A DNA stretch of 64,000 nt from Athripsodes cinereus (GCA_947579605.1 OX388327.1:9535122-9599121); one strand, 5' to 3'. Shown: positions 22,132 through 33,668, counted from the first letter of the stretch. Notes: generated by a model not told the origin, from the sequence alone. A program made the numbers and translations.

Positions 22132-25100
22132 ATGGCAAAACAGTAAGCATACATCGGGCAATCATATTAGCAGAATAGCATTTTTGTAGTAAGTTTTATT
22201 AAAAGCTTATATTTTTATGGGTCATTTTTAACACATTGATCCACATTTTAGGTACGGATTGACATATCCCAGCAAGGAAGGTCCAAAAAAGGCAGCTCCT
22301 GTATTCACAGCTAACAAAAATGTGTTTGGAGATGATAGTGACTCTGATGACAATGTCAAAGTATCCAAGATATCAACGACAGGGGGAGAAAAGTTAAAAA
22401 GACAGGTAACAAAAACACTTCCACAGCCTCAACAAGTATGGTAATCAGTGGAATAAATGCATGTCATGAACAAGCAGATTGTCCTGCCTAAGACATCAGG
22501 GCAGGTGGAATGCTTCATTTTGTATAAAATTTAATAATTGATGAAGTTTCTGAAATGGATGCCTCACTTTCTTTATCTATTTCTGAGTGTTCTGTAAAAG
22601 GCAGGAATTTCTAAAATATAGTGTATTATTTATTTGTTAACATGACAATGCCAGTAAATGGCTTCACAGTTTACACCACTGCGCAATTCACTGCCAAAAA
22701 ATGAACACTACAAAACTACTACTACTATATCATCATGGCATTTTCCACAAGCGGAGTAGCTAGCAGACCAGCTGCGTGTAACAAACGTGCAAGCTGTCCT
22801 GTCCAAACGTGACAAACATACAAATCATTATGCAAACAAGAAAACAGAAAAAAACATTTGACCTGAATAACATTTTAATTCAAAATATTAATTTATTAAC
22901 ACAGAATGCGGCAATACAGCCTTTAGAGTATAATAACTTTAAAAAAAACATACCTACTTGAAACAAACAATCAACATAAGAGACAATGAATACAAACAGC
23001 TTGCGTTCAGGAGACAGGTACAGATGAAATTATTTTCATCGTCTGCGGTGCGCTAGTGAGCCGTGTGATGGACACATCCCCCCTCACTCCCTCTATAATT
23101 TAAATTTTGTATTATTACTAAAGTTATATATTATACCATCACGGCACATCCCACAAGTGGGGTAGCCAGCAGATCAGCTGCATGTAAGAAACATGAAAAC
23201 TGTCCTCTCTGTGCCAATATAAAATCAAGACATTCAGGATGGGTGGCAAACCTCATCGCTGAATTTAAGATGTAAAATGTCTCAATTTTTTCGAACACCT
23301 GCCTCGAAAACTTACGCAGAAAAGTGGGAGACCAATTCTTTACCGGGTGCTCCACGGGATAAATATTAAAATGAAGTTGAAAAAATAATATATTAATGAA
23401 CCCAACGTATTATCTAATGTTCACCTTTTTATGGTTTACGTCCAAAAGCTCCATTTTCATCAACATGGTCAAATGCATGAGTGTCATCATTACTATCCTC
23501 CATATTATTTTCATCAGCTGATCTAAATTTTTTGATACTCAACTGCTTCTGAATTAAGATTCCATGTCCTCGATGACCAAATGGACGACTTTCAGAAACA
23601 TGATGCCCATGATGAGTACTTTCCTGATGGATTGGATGATGCATGCCTGCTTCGTGACTGTGTATTTGGGTATGATGGTTTATTGGCACATGTTGTAATA
23701 AAGGTTTATTGTGATCAACTATCGCGCTGTGAGAGCATGGAATGTCTTCATGATCATTTTGAAGATGTTGACTGGTGTGTTCTTCGTGGTGAACATGTCC
23801 CCCAACTGGCGCAGTGTGATAAACATTGGATTTCTGTGTTTTACTCCAAATGTCTAAGAATGGTCCAGATTTAGGATGGAAATGATCTTCATCCGAAAAA
23901 TGTGACGCGTCTCTCTCTTGGTGATGTATATTATCATCAGTAAACTGCGAAGATTCCTCTTGTGATGGATGATCTATAAGCAGATCTTCTTCAGCGCTTC
24001 TCCCATGAATATGATGCAAACCAAATCCAAGTTTCAGGTGACTCAGTTTATGATGAAGTTTATGTCCATGGTGACCAATAAAAATGGTGATAAATAAAAT
24101 AATAAATTAAACTAAAGTTATATATTTTATGTATCTGTATAATTTTAAATATCTATGTTTTTGTGTGAATGTGGAAATGACTATGTGTGTGCTAGCTAAA
24201 TGAGTGATTGATGTGTGCGTGTGTGTTTATGTTTTTCATAATATTGAATAAAAATTTAAATAATGTAAATTAATTGTGATGCATGGTTTTTGGATGACAC
24301 TTAGTGAAATATTTCATAATTTTTTTCTACATTGTTATATAGTTGTTATCTGTTGTGTGTTTTGAAGGAATAAATAAATAAATAAAAACATGATATTAGA
24401 AGCTACAGGGGATTCACAACGGATTTGTTTATACTGTATAAGTTTATTTTGAAAAAAATGAGAATAGCAATCACCCTATATTATTTTTGACAGTAATCTT
24501 GTGTTAACAAATATCTGAGAAGCAAATGCAATTATGCTTTTAATATAATCCACAACTTTTTGCATTTTTTCTATAATGGTATGAAGTAAAACACTAAACT
24601 TTTTTATAAATACACACTTTTTTTATTTAATAATATTATTTTGGATAATGTCTTAGTAAGAGACAAAACAATTGTATACTCGATAATTAAATAAAAAATG
24701 TGTGTTTTTTATAAAAAAGTTTAGTGTTTTTACTTCATACAAAATGCAATTATGTTGAGAAAACTTTAAATGGGCCGTAACGGAAAATTATATGGTGTAG
24801 TTATGCTCCAACGGCTTTATATTTTAACAAATATTTATTCTCTCAATATTATTGTACAGGCAAAAGCTATCCAAGAAAAAGTTATAGAAGAAGATCCCAC
24901 AGTGTATCAGTATGATGAACTATATGACGATATATCTGCCGAGAAAAATAAGAAACGATTACCAGATTTTGGTGGTGGGACGGCCAAACAAGAGGAGAAG
25001 AAGCCTAAATACATTGAAAAACTGTTGGAAACTGCAGAGAGGAGGAAGAAAGAAAATGAGAGGAGAATTGAAAGACAGGTATGTATATAATCATTATAAA

Positions 25101-28100
25101 TCAAATAGAAAACATTTTCAGTTATTTAAGAAGGATTAATATGTAACAGTTACAAGACATTTTGAATGCTTTTTAAGTATTCTACAATACACACCCATTA
25201 CTTGATTATTTAAATCGCGATTGAAATTATTTAAATCACTTAAAAAACATTCAAAACAAAACATTTTATTGAATAAAAAATGTCGCGCAAAAGGTGGGTT
25301 TGTTGCCTATTGACATTTTCTGCCAACCACCCTAACCTTTGACACAACATGTAGGTACCTAATTAAAAAGATGTACAGAAAAAAGATATAAATTATTGAA
25401 CTGGGTTAGTTTTAAGTCTTCGCAGTTATCAATTCACCCACCCTCTGTACATTGAATTGTAAATATGTTTTCGTAAAAATAATAATTAAGCCTTGTGTAG
25501 ATTCATAAGCGTCGAAACTCTGTATCATGCATTCCTTAAAGATGTTCACATATGTATGTGTATCATATACAACATACCTACCTAGTTAATAACTATTCAA
25601 ATAGGTTGACTATCATATATATATCATATCAATATCATATTGTCGCGTGAATGCAGAACTGTCCTATGTCCAAATGAACTAAATGTTGAGGAAAGTCAAT
25701 TGAAATAAAGTATAGCACGGAACAGCGACGACAGACAATGCAAATTTTGATAGTTTTTTGACAACTAGCAATACTGTAAATGTAGCCAATTTGCAAGTGA
25801 GTCTATGAATTCTATAATGCAGAACTATTCTGTCACAAAATAAGACATAGGATTCTTCTGCATGTTAATAAAATACATACCTTTACATAGGTTACTTCTG
25901 TTTTAATGTTTTTTCTTTATTAATATAAGGTTTGTACATGGGATACTTCTGCATGCCGTGAACAAGCATGTCATAAATGACTTTTGGTGGAAAATTTAAT
26001 TCTACTTAAAATTGGACTTAGGATAGTTCTGCATTCTAGTGACGATATGATCTTTACACTTGCCTTGTAAGCAGGGGTCGTAGGTTGAATTCCCGGAGTA
26101 AACAGAATGTTTCTGATCATTTCCGGAGTTGAATTGATTGAAATGATAAATCTGGAGTAGTTAAGTAATCATAAAATGATTTACAAATTAAATCTGAATT
26201 CTTATATTCTAGGTACAAAAGGAACGTGAGGAAGAAGGTGATAAGTTCGCAGATAAGGAAGCCTATGTCACATCAGCTTACAAGAAGAAACTTGAGGAGA
26301 TGAGAGCTGAGGAGGAGAGGGAGAGGAGAGAGAAGTACCTGGAGGATATTGGAGACGTCACAAAGCAATCAGATCTTGGTATGTTGTTATTACTGTCACA
26401 GTCCTCTTGATCTTATTACAACTCATTTAGTTCAATAACAGATAATAAATCACAGACTATCAATACAGGATTATTATTCAATTCAGTATAGTTAAAATAA
26501 TGGTGTTACACAACAATGTATTAAGCTAAAAATATATGAGTCGTATTTCTATGTTTTAGTGTAAAATTGCTGTACTACTATTACTACTTCACCATCTCCT
26601 ACAATTAGTGTAACCAGTAGATTAACTGCATGTAACAAATCTGCAGGTTATCCTCTCAGCGCTAACAAAAATAAAATATTCAGGATGACATGATGTGAAT
26701 TTATATAAAATTGCCCTTGTTTATATTACACCCACATTCAATTAGCATCATAATTTAAACCTTAAAATCATATCCTCAATTTCTTCAAACAGTTGAGCAG
26801 CTAAATCCTCTGTAATATCTCCATTAGGTGCGTCCAGATAGTAGGATGCGAACGTCAATCAATCTTCAATCATTCGGGGACAATTCGGAGAGTTCTCCGA
26901 AGAAATATTCGAATGAATGCCTTCATTTCTCGTTCTTATATGGGTTACGAAGACATTCATTTGAATACACCGAAGGATTGAAGATTGATGATTTATTGAC
27001 GTTCGCATCCTACTATCTGGACACACCCAATCTCAATTCCAATTTCTGTAATATTTGCAATCAAGACGACTGTTTGTGTTGGCTTAACATAAAACACAGA
27101 TGATTTGAGTTTGAGGTTGGTGTGGTTTAATATATTGTTGCATAAACCGTCCAATTGTAAATTGATCAAAGATGAAATGGTGCGGCTACATCAATATAAT
27201 AATATCCCACAACTTATGGGATAAGTGAGATAGAACAATGTGAGGTCAAGTTGGGAAAATATAAAATGAAAAAATAAAAATTTATTAACAGAACTTGTTT
27301 AGATTTGTAAGTGGAAGCTTTCTTGCTGTAATTTTGATGTTATATATTTATTTATTTATTTTCCTCCAGGTGGTTTCTACAGACATCTCTATGAACAACA
27401 GTTGAGGCCTGAAAAGCAAAGACCTGACATTTTAAAAATAGATAAAACTAAAAAAGAATCACCAAATAAAGATCAGATTGTTAAAACAAGCAAAGATAAT
27501 GATTCTTCAAATGATTCAGATAAAGAAGAAGTGAAACAAACGTCAAAACAAAAAAATAAAAATACAACTGCAAAAGATAAAAGAAGTTATAGGAAAAGAA
27601 AAACATCAATAGAGGAAGAGAAACAAGATGTTCAAAATGATTCTGATGAAGAAGTCAATAGGAAAGCAGTTAGGGATAAGAAATCAGGAAAGAAGCCAAA
27701 ACTGGCTGACATAAATCAAGACGCGGATTCTGATTTTTCAATTGACGAATCTAGTTCAGAAAGCGATGGAGAAACAATAAAAGAAAAAACCAATGTTAAA
27801 GTAAAACAAACTAAGGATAAAGTTAAAAGTAACAAAGTAGACGAGAATGTAAAGATATCAGAAGATAAAGAAACGAAAATTAAGAAAGAGGTTGAAGATA
27901 ATGTGGATGTCAGCAATAATAAAGCTAATGAACATGAATTTAAGAAACCTGGTGATGTTGGTGATAAGGTAAAATGTGAAGATAAAGACAGCAGTAAACC
28001 TGTGGAAGTAGTGGAAGAAGTAAAGCCCAAGATAGATATTTGGAAGAAGAGGACTGTGGGAGAGGTGTTTGATCAGGCTGTAGAGAGATATTACAAGAGG

Positions 28101-28121
28101 AAAGCAGCCAGAGCATGTTAA
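22132..28121 (+). CDS. NSRP1: Nuclear speckle splicing regulatory protein 1 (CCDC55 family)
   Basis: NSRP1 is a nuclear-speckle, splice-site-selection protein. Five exons join without frame breaks: 22132-22142, 22252-22405, 24860-25078, 26213-26378 and 27370-28121, giving 433 codons plus stop. All introns are GT-AG. The N-terminus reads MAKQYGL, as in the vertebrate QYGL start. Then come the acidic VFGDDSDSDD segment, VYQYDELYDD, KPKYIEKLLE, a highly charged coiled coil, EAYVTSAYKKKL and GFYRHLYEQQ. These are the landmarks of the DUF2040 domain, in the expected order. The long last exon is Lys/Glu/Ser-rich with DADSDF, matching the vertebrate protein, and ends in a basic helix. It is shorter than human NSRP1 mainly because the RS/RE-rich tail is reduced. 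It is convergent with the carboxypeptidase gene ending at 28636. Confidence 0.93.
22725..22800 (+). repeat. Fragment of repeat family B in NSRP1 intron 2
   Basis: Diverged copy with the words CAGACCAGCTGCGTGTAAC and GTGCAAGCTGTCC. Confidence 0.55.
23132..23358 (+). repeat. Repeat family B, fullest plus-strand copy
   Basis: It runs from TATACCATCACGGCACATCC to a GGGTGCTCCACGG end. About a dozen copies of this roughly 225-bp unit, many partial, occur across the window. No coding capacity was seen, and the class is unresolved. Confidence 0.65.
23429..24106 (-). CDS. Histidine-rich open frame, antisense in NSRP1 intron 2
   Basis: 225 codons stay open on the minus strand between a TAA at 24107-24109 and a stop at 23429-23431, far longer than expected by chance in such AT-rich DNA. 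About one residue in six over the last 196 codons is His, in HH, HGH and HxH clusters suggestive of metal binding. Acidic residues are also common. The first residues (IILFITIFIGHHGH) look like the end of a signal peptide, yet no ATG precedes them. The start may lie in an unseen upstream exon, or may be lost, making this a pseudogene. The family is not recognised. His content resembles secreted or cuticular His-rich proteins, but this is only analogy. Confidence 0.4.
   Translation of the reverse strand, partial: FIILFITIFIGHHGHKLHHKLSHLKLGFGLHHIHGRSAEEDLLIDHPSQEESSQFTDDNIHHQERDASHFSDEDHFHPKSGPFLDIWSKTQKSNVYHTAPVGGHVHHEEHTSQHLQNDHEDIPCSHSAIVDHNKPLLQHVPINHHTQIHSHEAGMHHPIHQESTHHGHHVSESRPFGHRGHGILIQKQLSIKKFRSADENNMEDSNDDTHAFDHVDENGAFGRKP
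24560..24748. repeat. Foldback element in NSRP1 intron 2
   Basis: The arms 24560-24632 and 24685-24748 are reverse complements, each containing ACACTAAACTTTTTTATAAA or its complement. The loop is about 50 bp. It ends about 110 bp before exon 3. Confidence 0.75.
26035..26130 (+). repeat. tRNA-like SINE head, family M
   Basis: A-box-like CTAGTGACGATATGATC and B-box-like GTAGGTTGAATTCCC are spaced as in a tRNA. The copy resembles the split SINE around 38.88 and 40.18 kb, and it lies in NSRP1 intron 3. Confidence 0.5.
26577..26710 (+). repeat. Diverged family B copy in NSRP1 intron 4
   Basis: It keeps ACTGCATGTAACAAATCTGC and the AATATTCAGGATGA segment. It is strongly mutated. Confidence 0.4.
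26827..27028. mobile_element. Palindromic MITE in NSRP1 intron 4
   Basis: The outer ends are GGTGCGTCCAGATAGTAGG and its inverted counterpart CCTACTATCTGGACACACC. The complementarity continues inward for most of the 200 bp, through a GAATGAATGCCTTC/GAAGACATTCATT pair. An ORF of 91 codons crosses it but is a by-product of the palindrome. Confidence 0.75.
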
Positions 28122-28635
28122 GAAAATGAACATACAGAGCAGGGCAGTAATGATTAACAGATTAATATGTGGATTAAGGATTATTATGATTACACAATTT
28201 CAATTAACTTCCCAGATATAGTATGGCGGTTATGTTACATTTTTGGAGGATCTCCCCCCTAGAGAGTCAGTGTCCATTGGTCCAACTGCTGACTCATGGA
28301 AAATCACTAGAAGACAGGGTCTCCCCTTTCTGGTTCTCTACGATTAACTAGAAAGGTTAACGTAACTTGTTTATTAAATTCAAAAGTAATCAAACTATTT
28401 TCAATTATAAAGAAAGTCTCAAAGTAGAAACATTTTCTCCCAATGCTTTTGTTTAAATGTTTGTATCATAACTTTCTAAGCACATTATAAGTTGTATCAC
28501 TTTATATTGTATGAGTTATAAATGAACATAATAGAACTATTTAAGATATTAATGTATGTTGTCTGTTATAAACCAACTAAATGCTAACACGAAGTGTAAG
28601 ATATTAAATAACTGAATCGTGAATTCTAAAACAAA
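28122..28635. other. Convergent 3' region of NSRP1 and the carboxypeptidase gene
   Basis: About 510 bp between two converging stop codons. It should hold both 3' UTRs. No canonical AATAAA was found for NSRP1. Confidence 0.5.
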
Positions 28636-29997
28636 TTATTTCCATTGATTGCCTGTAAAACGTCTGAGAATGTCATATGCTCTTTCAGGCTGATCTGCCA
28701 CTATCATGTGTCCAGCATCCAGGGCCATTATTTCTGTGAGATTCCCAGCTGTCTTGTAATATCCTGCTAATTTTCCATCCACATACCAATGGGAACGTTT
28801 AGCCATGCGCCACTCATCAGAGGAACTAAACTCTAATTTATTTAATACATTGTTCATAGTGTGATATGAGACTATAAAAGATAGCTGACCAGTCACTACA
28901 ATACCTCTGTAGTGATTTAAGATTTTTGATAATACGGGAGTCACAGATTTTAACTGATCGTTGAAAATATTCATATTCAATAAACCATATTTCATTTGTG
29001 TATGTCCTACATGCAGAGACGTCCGCACTTTATGTAAGTATCTCACAACTGTACCAGCTCTTTCAAAGACTTTATCTATAGTGTACTCATCAGGTTTACG
29101 GATATTTAAATGAGTTGCAAAGCCAGTGTATTCAGTTAACCTAGAATGTATTTTTCCACAAAAATGACCCAAGAATTCCATCCAATTTTTCTGTTTGATC
29201 GATTGCTTTGTTTTTTCTTCAAGTGCGTGTATTTGCTCATATTCATGTTGGTCAAGCAGACCAGCGTTGTATAAATTTATTGCAAAATCCATTTGATTTA
29301 TTGGATCTATGATACCACTGAATAAAGCAAATCCTTGAAGGTTCATTTGAAAAGATCTGTTCTGGTTCTTATGATGTATCAAATCACAGAGATTAACTGC
29401 ATATTTAGCTCCGTATGAGCTTCCAAATATGTATAACTCAATTTGTTGAAGTTCAGAAAATAGAAGTAAAAACTGAAGGAGAGCGGAATACAGATTTTCA
29501 GCAGTACGATTGTAAGCACGATCATAATATGGGGTGTGACTGAAGCCAGTTCCAACAGGATTTTCCAGATAAAGTAAATGATAATCATTATTCCAAGCCA
29601 AGTCACGTTTAGTAACTGTACCATTAATAATTATAAATGGTCCATTCTCCTGAAATATGCTAAATATTCCATTCAATGTGGGCGCATTACCCAACCACAA
29701 AACCAGTGGAGATTCAGGAGAGACGAGAGATGGGAAATACCAAAAGAACATTTGTGCAGTATAATTTTCTTCCACTCTCAGAAAACCAGAATAGCTTGGA
29801 ACATGAAAATCTTCGTGATGAACTTCAGCTTGTTTCCTGGCTTCACTGAACTGTCCTCGTTCTATTAAAGGTGTTAAATACAGAGGCCCATCACAATCAA
29901 CACAATTTTTGTTTGTCCGTTTTGTTTGTACAAAGTTATTATTACAAATGATCTGCATCAGGATAATATGAAAACAAAGTAAAAATATTCCCCCCAT
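28636..29997 (-). CDS. Secreted S10 carboxypeptidase-like protein, catalytic Asp lost (copy 1)
   Basis: An intact single-exon frame of 453 codons, related to CPVL / vitellogenic-like / venom serine carboxypeptidases. Residues 1-24 form a signal peptide. Family landmarks follow: PLYLTPLI (39-45), FHVPSYSGFL, MFFWYFPS, ENPVGTGFSHT (145-155) and the nucleophile motif GSSYGA with Ser194. The conserved GQLD motif reads GQLS, so the expected Asp is Ser373. His430 is present in DAGHM, followed by DQPERAY. The oxyanion-hole WLxGGPG motif is degenerate (WLGNAP). Several N-x-S/T sites suit a secreted glycoprotein. On family knowledge, normal peptidase activity is unlikely; binding, storage or inhibitory roles are open. 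An arthropod initiator TCAGT lies about 35 bases upstream of the ATG. It is closest in sequence to copy 2. Confidence 0.88.
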   Translation of the reverse strand: MGGIFLLCFHIILMQIICNNNFVQTKRTNKNCVDCDGPLYLTPLIERGQFSEARKQAEVHHEDFHVPSYSGFLRVEENYTAQMFFWYFPSLVSPESPLVLWLGNAPTLNGIFSIFQENGPFIIINGTVTKRDLAWNNDYHLLYLENPVGTGFSHTPYYDRAYNRTAENLYSALLQFLLLFSELQQIELYIFGSSYGAKYAVNLCDLIHHKNQNRSFQMNLQGFALFSGIIDPINQMDFAINLYNAGLLDQHEYEQIHALEEKTKQSIKQKNWMEFLGHFCGKIHSRLTEYTGFATHLNIRKPDEYTIDKVFERAGTVVRYLHKVRTSLHVGHTQMKYGLLNMNIFNDQLKSVTPVLSKILNHYRGIVVTGQLSFIVSYHTMNNVLNKLEFSSSDEWRMAKRSHWYVDGKLAGYYKTAGNLTEIMALDAGHMIVADQPERAYDILRRFTGNQWK

Positions 29998-30030
29998 CTC
30001 TATACTGTACTGCGAGAGTGATGCCTCCGT

Positions 30031-30035
30031 ACTGA
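30031..30035 (-). promoter_or_regulatory. Initiator (TCAGT) of carboxypeptidase copy 1
   Basis: The minus strand reads ATCTCAGTACGG, a match to the arthropod Inr. About 25-30 bases upstream lies an AATAAAAC/TAATAC stretch that could serve as a weak TATA element. Confidence 0.4.
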
Positions 30036-30593
30036 GATTAGACTTAGCATGTTTTATTACGTATTATACACACACACATTCAGTATAACACACCTATGTT
30101 TGTTTATTAAATAAGTTATATGCATTATCATCTGATGCCAGCTAAAAGACATTAAAGGACAAAAATATAACTTTATATATTTATAACAAGTGGAGATGAA
30201 TAATTATTATTTCTTGTGAGCTATGTATATTAGATTTCATCTGGAAATTTTGCATATTACCTGGTTGTTGAAAAGTAGATAAAAAAATCAGAATTTCAAT
30301 AAAAAAAAATTCGACACATCTCACTTATAAATACTTAGGCAGGTATAAAAGACCAATACTTTCACAACATTAAAATATTTTGACCTGGTTTGACAATGAC
30401 TTAGTGAGTCGAAACCAGATCACTAGATTATTAAAAATAGTGAAACTCAAACCATTTACGTTCCTTATCATAAATTATTATGAAGTTTTACAAAATAAAC
30501 GCCAACTCAATCAATAACCTTTGCATATTATGTTTTTATACATACATACTAAGTTTTTCTGGTTAACTTTGCTCTCACTAAATTTCTCATTAT

Positions 30594-30660
30594 GTACAGT
30601 CAATTCCGCTTAATTGGGACACATCGGGACTTGGGCATTTTGTCCCATTTAAGCGAATTT
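30594..30660 (+). repeat. One end of a DNA transposon, pogo/Tigger-like
   Basis: CAGTCAATTCCGCTTAATTGG followed by GGACACATCGGGACTTG resembles a terminal repeat of pogo-type elements. No matching opposite end was found nearby. Confidence 0.35.
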
Positions 30661-31023
30661 CACATTTTTTAAAATTCATTTATTTGGTTTTTGCAACTAA
30701 GGCCATTAACCAGTAATACACACATAAAATTAAACAATGCATATTTTTTTTCAATTATTTTATTTTATAAACTCTTGGAAACTGTAAATTACATATAGGT
30801 AATATAAATTATCATAAAAATTACAAATATGTAATATAAACTTTTAAGAAAAAAAATCCTATGAAATAATAAATGGATAGGTACTTACAATTTAATTCAA
30901 TGCATAAATGAGTCAAGTGTAGTCTGTCTTTTGTTTTTGTAACATTTCACTTCGACAAAATCTTGATCTTATGTCGGTAGGTACTTTGAATTGAACATTA
31001 TATTTTATGATTTATTTGTTTAA

Positions 31024-32629
31024 GGTGAGAATATGTTTCTTGTGGACAAACACAAAATACTGTCAGGAAATCAATACGGATTCAGGAAGGAAGTTGGAAC
31101 ACAAAACGCCATGAATAGATTGACAAGTTATGTGCTAGACTGTCTGGATGGAGGAAAAAAATGTCTAGCAGTATTCCTTGATCTGGCAAAGGCCTTTGAT
31201 ACGGTTTCCCATCGGATATTATTAAAAAAAATGGAATTCATTGGAATAAGGGGTGTGACCATAAACTTTTTCGAAAGCTTTCTTACAGGCAGATTGCAGC
31301 GTACGAGATTAAACAATGATGTGATGAGTAAAACATCCAGAATTGAGTTTGGTGTACCTCAGGGAAGTACCCTTGGTCCATTACTTTTCTTGATTTACAT
31401 CAACGATTTGTGTGATTTGAAAATAGATGGTACCATAATAACTTTTGCCGACGATACAGTCTTGGCGTTCACTGGAAACACATGGGATGAGACATACTCC
31501 TTGGCTCACAGAGGCGTAAGGGAAATTAAAAAATGGTTAGATGGACACCTTCTTACACTAAATACAGCTAAAACAAAATATGTGCCCTTCTCATTAACAT
31601 CAGTATCACAACCAAATGAGTGTAAGAAAATTAGTGTTTGTGATTGTCGACTTGATTGTAAATGTCCTAAAATAGAAAGCACCGACTCAATAAGATACTT
31701 GGGTATCACATTCGATAAACACCTGAGGTGGTCCACTCATCTAGAAATTTTGGCAAAGAAGTTGCGGAAATTATTATTCATCTTCAGATCAGTGAGACAT
31801 ATTTTAGAGTACAACAAGATGAAAGTGGTTTATCTGGCATTGTGTCAGTCGATTTTATCATATGGCATTGAATGTTGGGGTGGTGCTTTTGTAAATCATT
31901 TATATCCTGTTGTCATTGCGCATAAAGCCATTCTAAGAGTAATTCATTTCTGCGGATACAGATCACCATCTGAGCCACTCTATAAAACTTTTGGGGTACT
32001 GGATCCTAGGCAGTTATATATACTCCATATATTATTAAGATACCAAATCGAGAAGAGCAATAATACTGTTATACAACACACTCATTTAACTAGGATGAGT
32101 ACCCAACAGATGCGACGTCCTCCAAAGATGAATACTACACATGGTCAGAAGTTTGCAAAATACCTGGCACCAAAAATTTACAACAGATTGTGTGCTATGA
32201 CAAAGGGGGAACACAGAAAATATATGTTTAAGAAACGGGTATTTCACTGGTTGCTAGATGTGGGAAGAAAGAATGTCGAAGATATGCTGGGCATTTTGAG
32301 TTAACAGTTTGATTAGGGTATATGATTGTTCGTGTGGAAGTTTGATCGAGACTGTCCTGGTACTGATATGGTGGATATCTTCAAGGGACACTTGCTGTAT
32401 GATGTCTTTAAATAAACATAAAGTTTAAATAAAAATACTGTAGATTATTGTACAGTATGACACAGTCTTTTGACTAGTATACTGTGCGATGTGTTGTATT
32501 TAAGAAGGAAAAAAAAAAAAAAAAGGTACAATGATGATGTGACTAAAAGAAGAAAATAGTTTTTACTAGAATATGTACCTTTATTATAATGTTATAATAT
32601 CCTGTAATTTTTATTTTGATAAATAAACA

Positions 32630-32660
<31 letters not shown>

Positions 32661-32661
32661 T
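31024..32661 (+). mobile_element. 5'-truncated non-LTR retrotransposon with long RT frame and 3' tail
   Basis: The open frame at 31033-32304 (423 codons) covers the RT from ILSGNQYGFRK onward: motif LAVFLDLAKAFDTVSH, motif GVPQGSTLGPLLFLIYINDL, then the active site as FADDTVLAF (Phe for the usual Tyr), and the thumb and C-terminal region. Endonuclease and RT fingers are missing, and a TAA sits in frame at 31021, so the copy is dead at its 5' end. A 3' UTR of about 300 bp follows. It ends in an (ATT)n run at 32630-32660 as the tail. The clean frame suggests a rather recent insertion. Confidence 0.88.
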
Positions 32662-32949
32662 TCTATTTACAGCTAAAAATGGTTACACATTTAGAAGCTA
32701 ATTAGGTATTTGAAAATGGATCTGGGATTAAATAAAGCTATACCCCAAAAATATGTCCCACATGCTTTCACAATATACACATGTCGTGAAGTTGGAATAG
32801 ATTGGGAGTATTTCTCAATCGAATATCCAAGACTTTACTGGGAGTTTATTTGATGGATTATGAAATGAGAAAACTCAGCCTTCACGCCTTTTATCTCCCA
32901 TGTAATTACAGATATAATATATACCTACAAATATATATGATGATGATTC
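32662..32949. other. No gene seen
   Basis: AT-rich flank of the retrotransposon insertion. Confidence 0.35.
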
Positions 32950-33168
32950 TCAGTCAATTAGATAAGTGTACTTAACACTCAACAATTCTATTATATAAAA
33001 CAAGATATTCTTGATTTTTCTATTTAAGCCATCTTGACGAGAAGCCTGGTTCGTAGGAACTTGTTTTGGTAGGGCTTTTGAAAAGCAAGACATAAAGAAA
33101 GCCAATGCCTGTATGGCGAGAGAACACCTTCCCTTCAAATGATAACATCTCTCTCTCAAATCCTCCAT
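32950..33168 (-). CDS. Unrecognised short frame, possible exon
   Basis: 72 codons from an ATG in good context (AAAGATGG). A splice-acceptor-like sequence TTTTGTAG lies about 20 bases upstream. The first 50 residues (MEDLRERCYHLKGRCSLAIQ and on) look protein-like in composition, while the last 20 are typical of AT-rich intron read-through. It may be a first coding exon of an unrecognised gene, or chance. Confidence 0.25.
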   Translation of the reverse strand: MEDLRERCYHLKGRCSLAIQALAFFMSCFSKALPKQVPTNQASRQDGLNRKIKNILFYIIELLSVKYTYLID

Positions 33169-33525
33169 CTTTAATCACCTCTACAAAACAAGGTAAGTTT
33201 CATAAATAAAGAGCAGAAAGTACATTTAGGACATTCCTACTTCATGTTTAGGTTATTTAATCATCTTAAGGTGAGTTAATAGACGAAATCACTGCATAGT
33301 GATACTCTAACCACTGTATATCATCTCAATACTTTGTATCATGTGATATTTTATTTATTATTTTTATTTATTTATTCGTTCTTCACTGTACATTGATTAC
33401 AAACAATTACATAAAAGGTAAACATTCAAATTAAATGCAATCAATATACAGAGGGCGAGTTTATCGCAAAGGCGCAATCTCTTCCAACTAACCCAAATTT
33501 TGTTAGATCTGTCATATTTTTTTAA

Positions 33526-33668
33526 AGGTGTATCTGGGTTTTTGTTATAAACCTTGTACTCCTTTCACAGTATGCTAAAAGCTTTTGTCGTGAAAGGGGA
33601 GTTTGCCGGCACCTGGGATCGAACCACAAACCTCATGAGGTCGAGACTCTACCTGCAGGCTACCATCG
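33526..33668 (-). repeat. tRNA-derived SINE, family C
   Basis: Minus-strand copy with body and head (GGGATCGAACCACAAACC on the plus strand is the inverted B-box region). Just left, at 33360-33500, is a piece ending with the words CAGAGGGCGAGTTTATCGC, shared with 62.45 kb (family L, a retroelement 3' tail). Confidence 0.7.

Noticed and set aside
23581..23874. 97-codon plus-strand frame
   Set aside because: It is the reverse-strand shadow of the His-rich frame; CAT/CAC codons read antisense as ATG/GTG and avoid stops.
26828..27103. 91-codon plus-strand protein
   Set aside because: Most of it spans the palindromic MITE, and its open frame is a by-product of the element.
31033..32304. Functional host gene
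   Set aside because: The RT motifs, missing endonuclease and fingers, in-frame stop just upstream and (ATT)n tail show a truncated retrotransposon.
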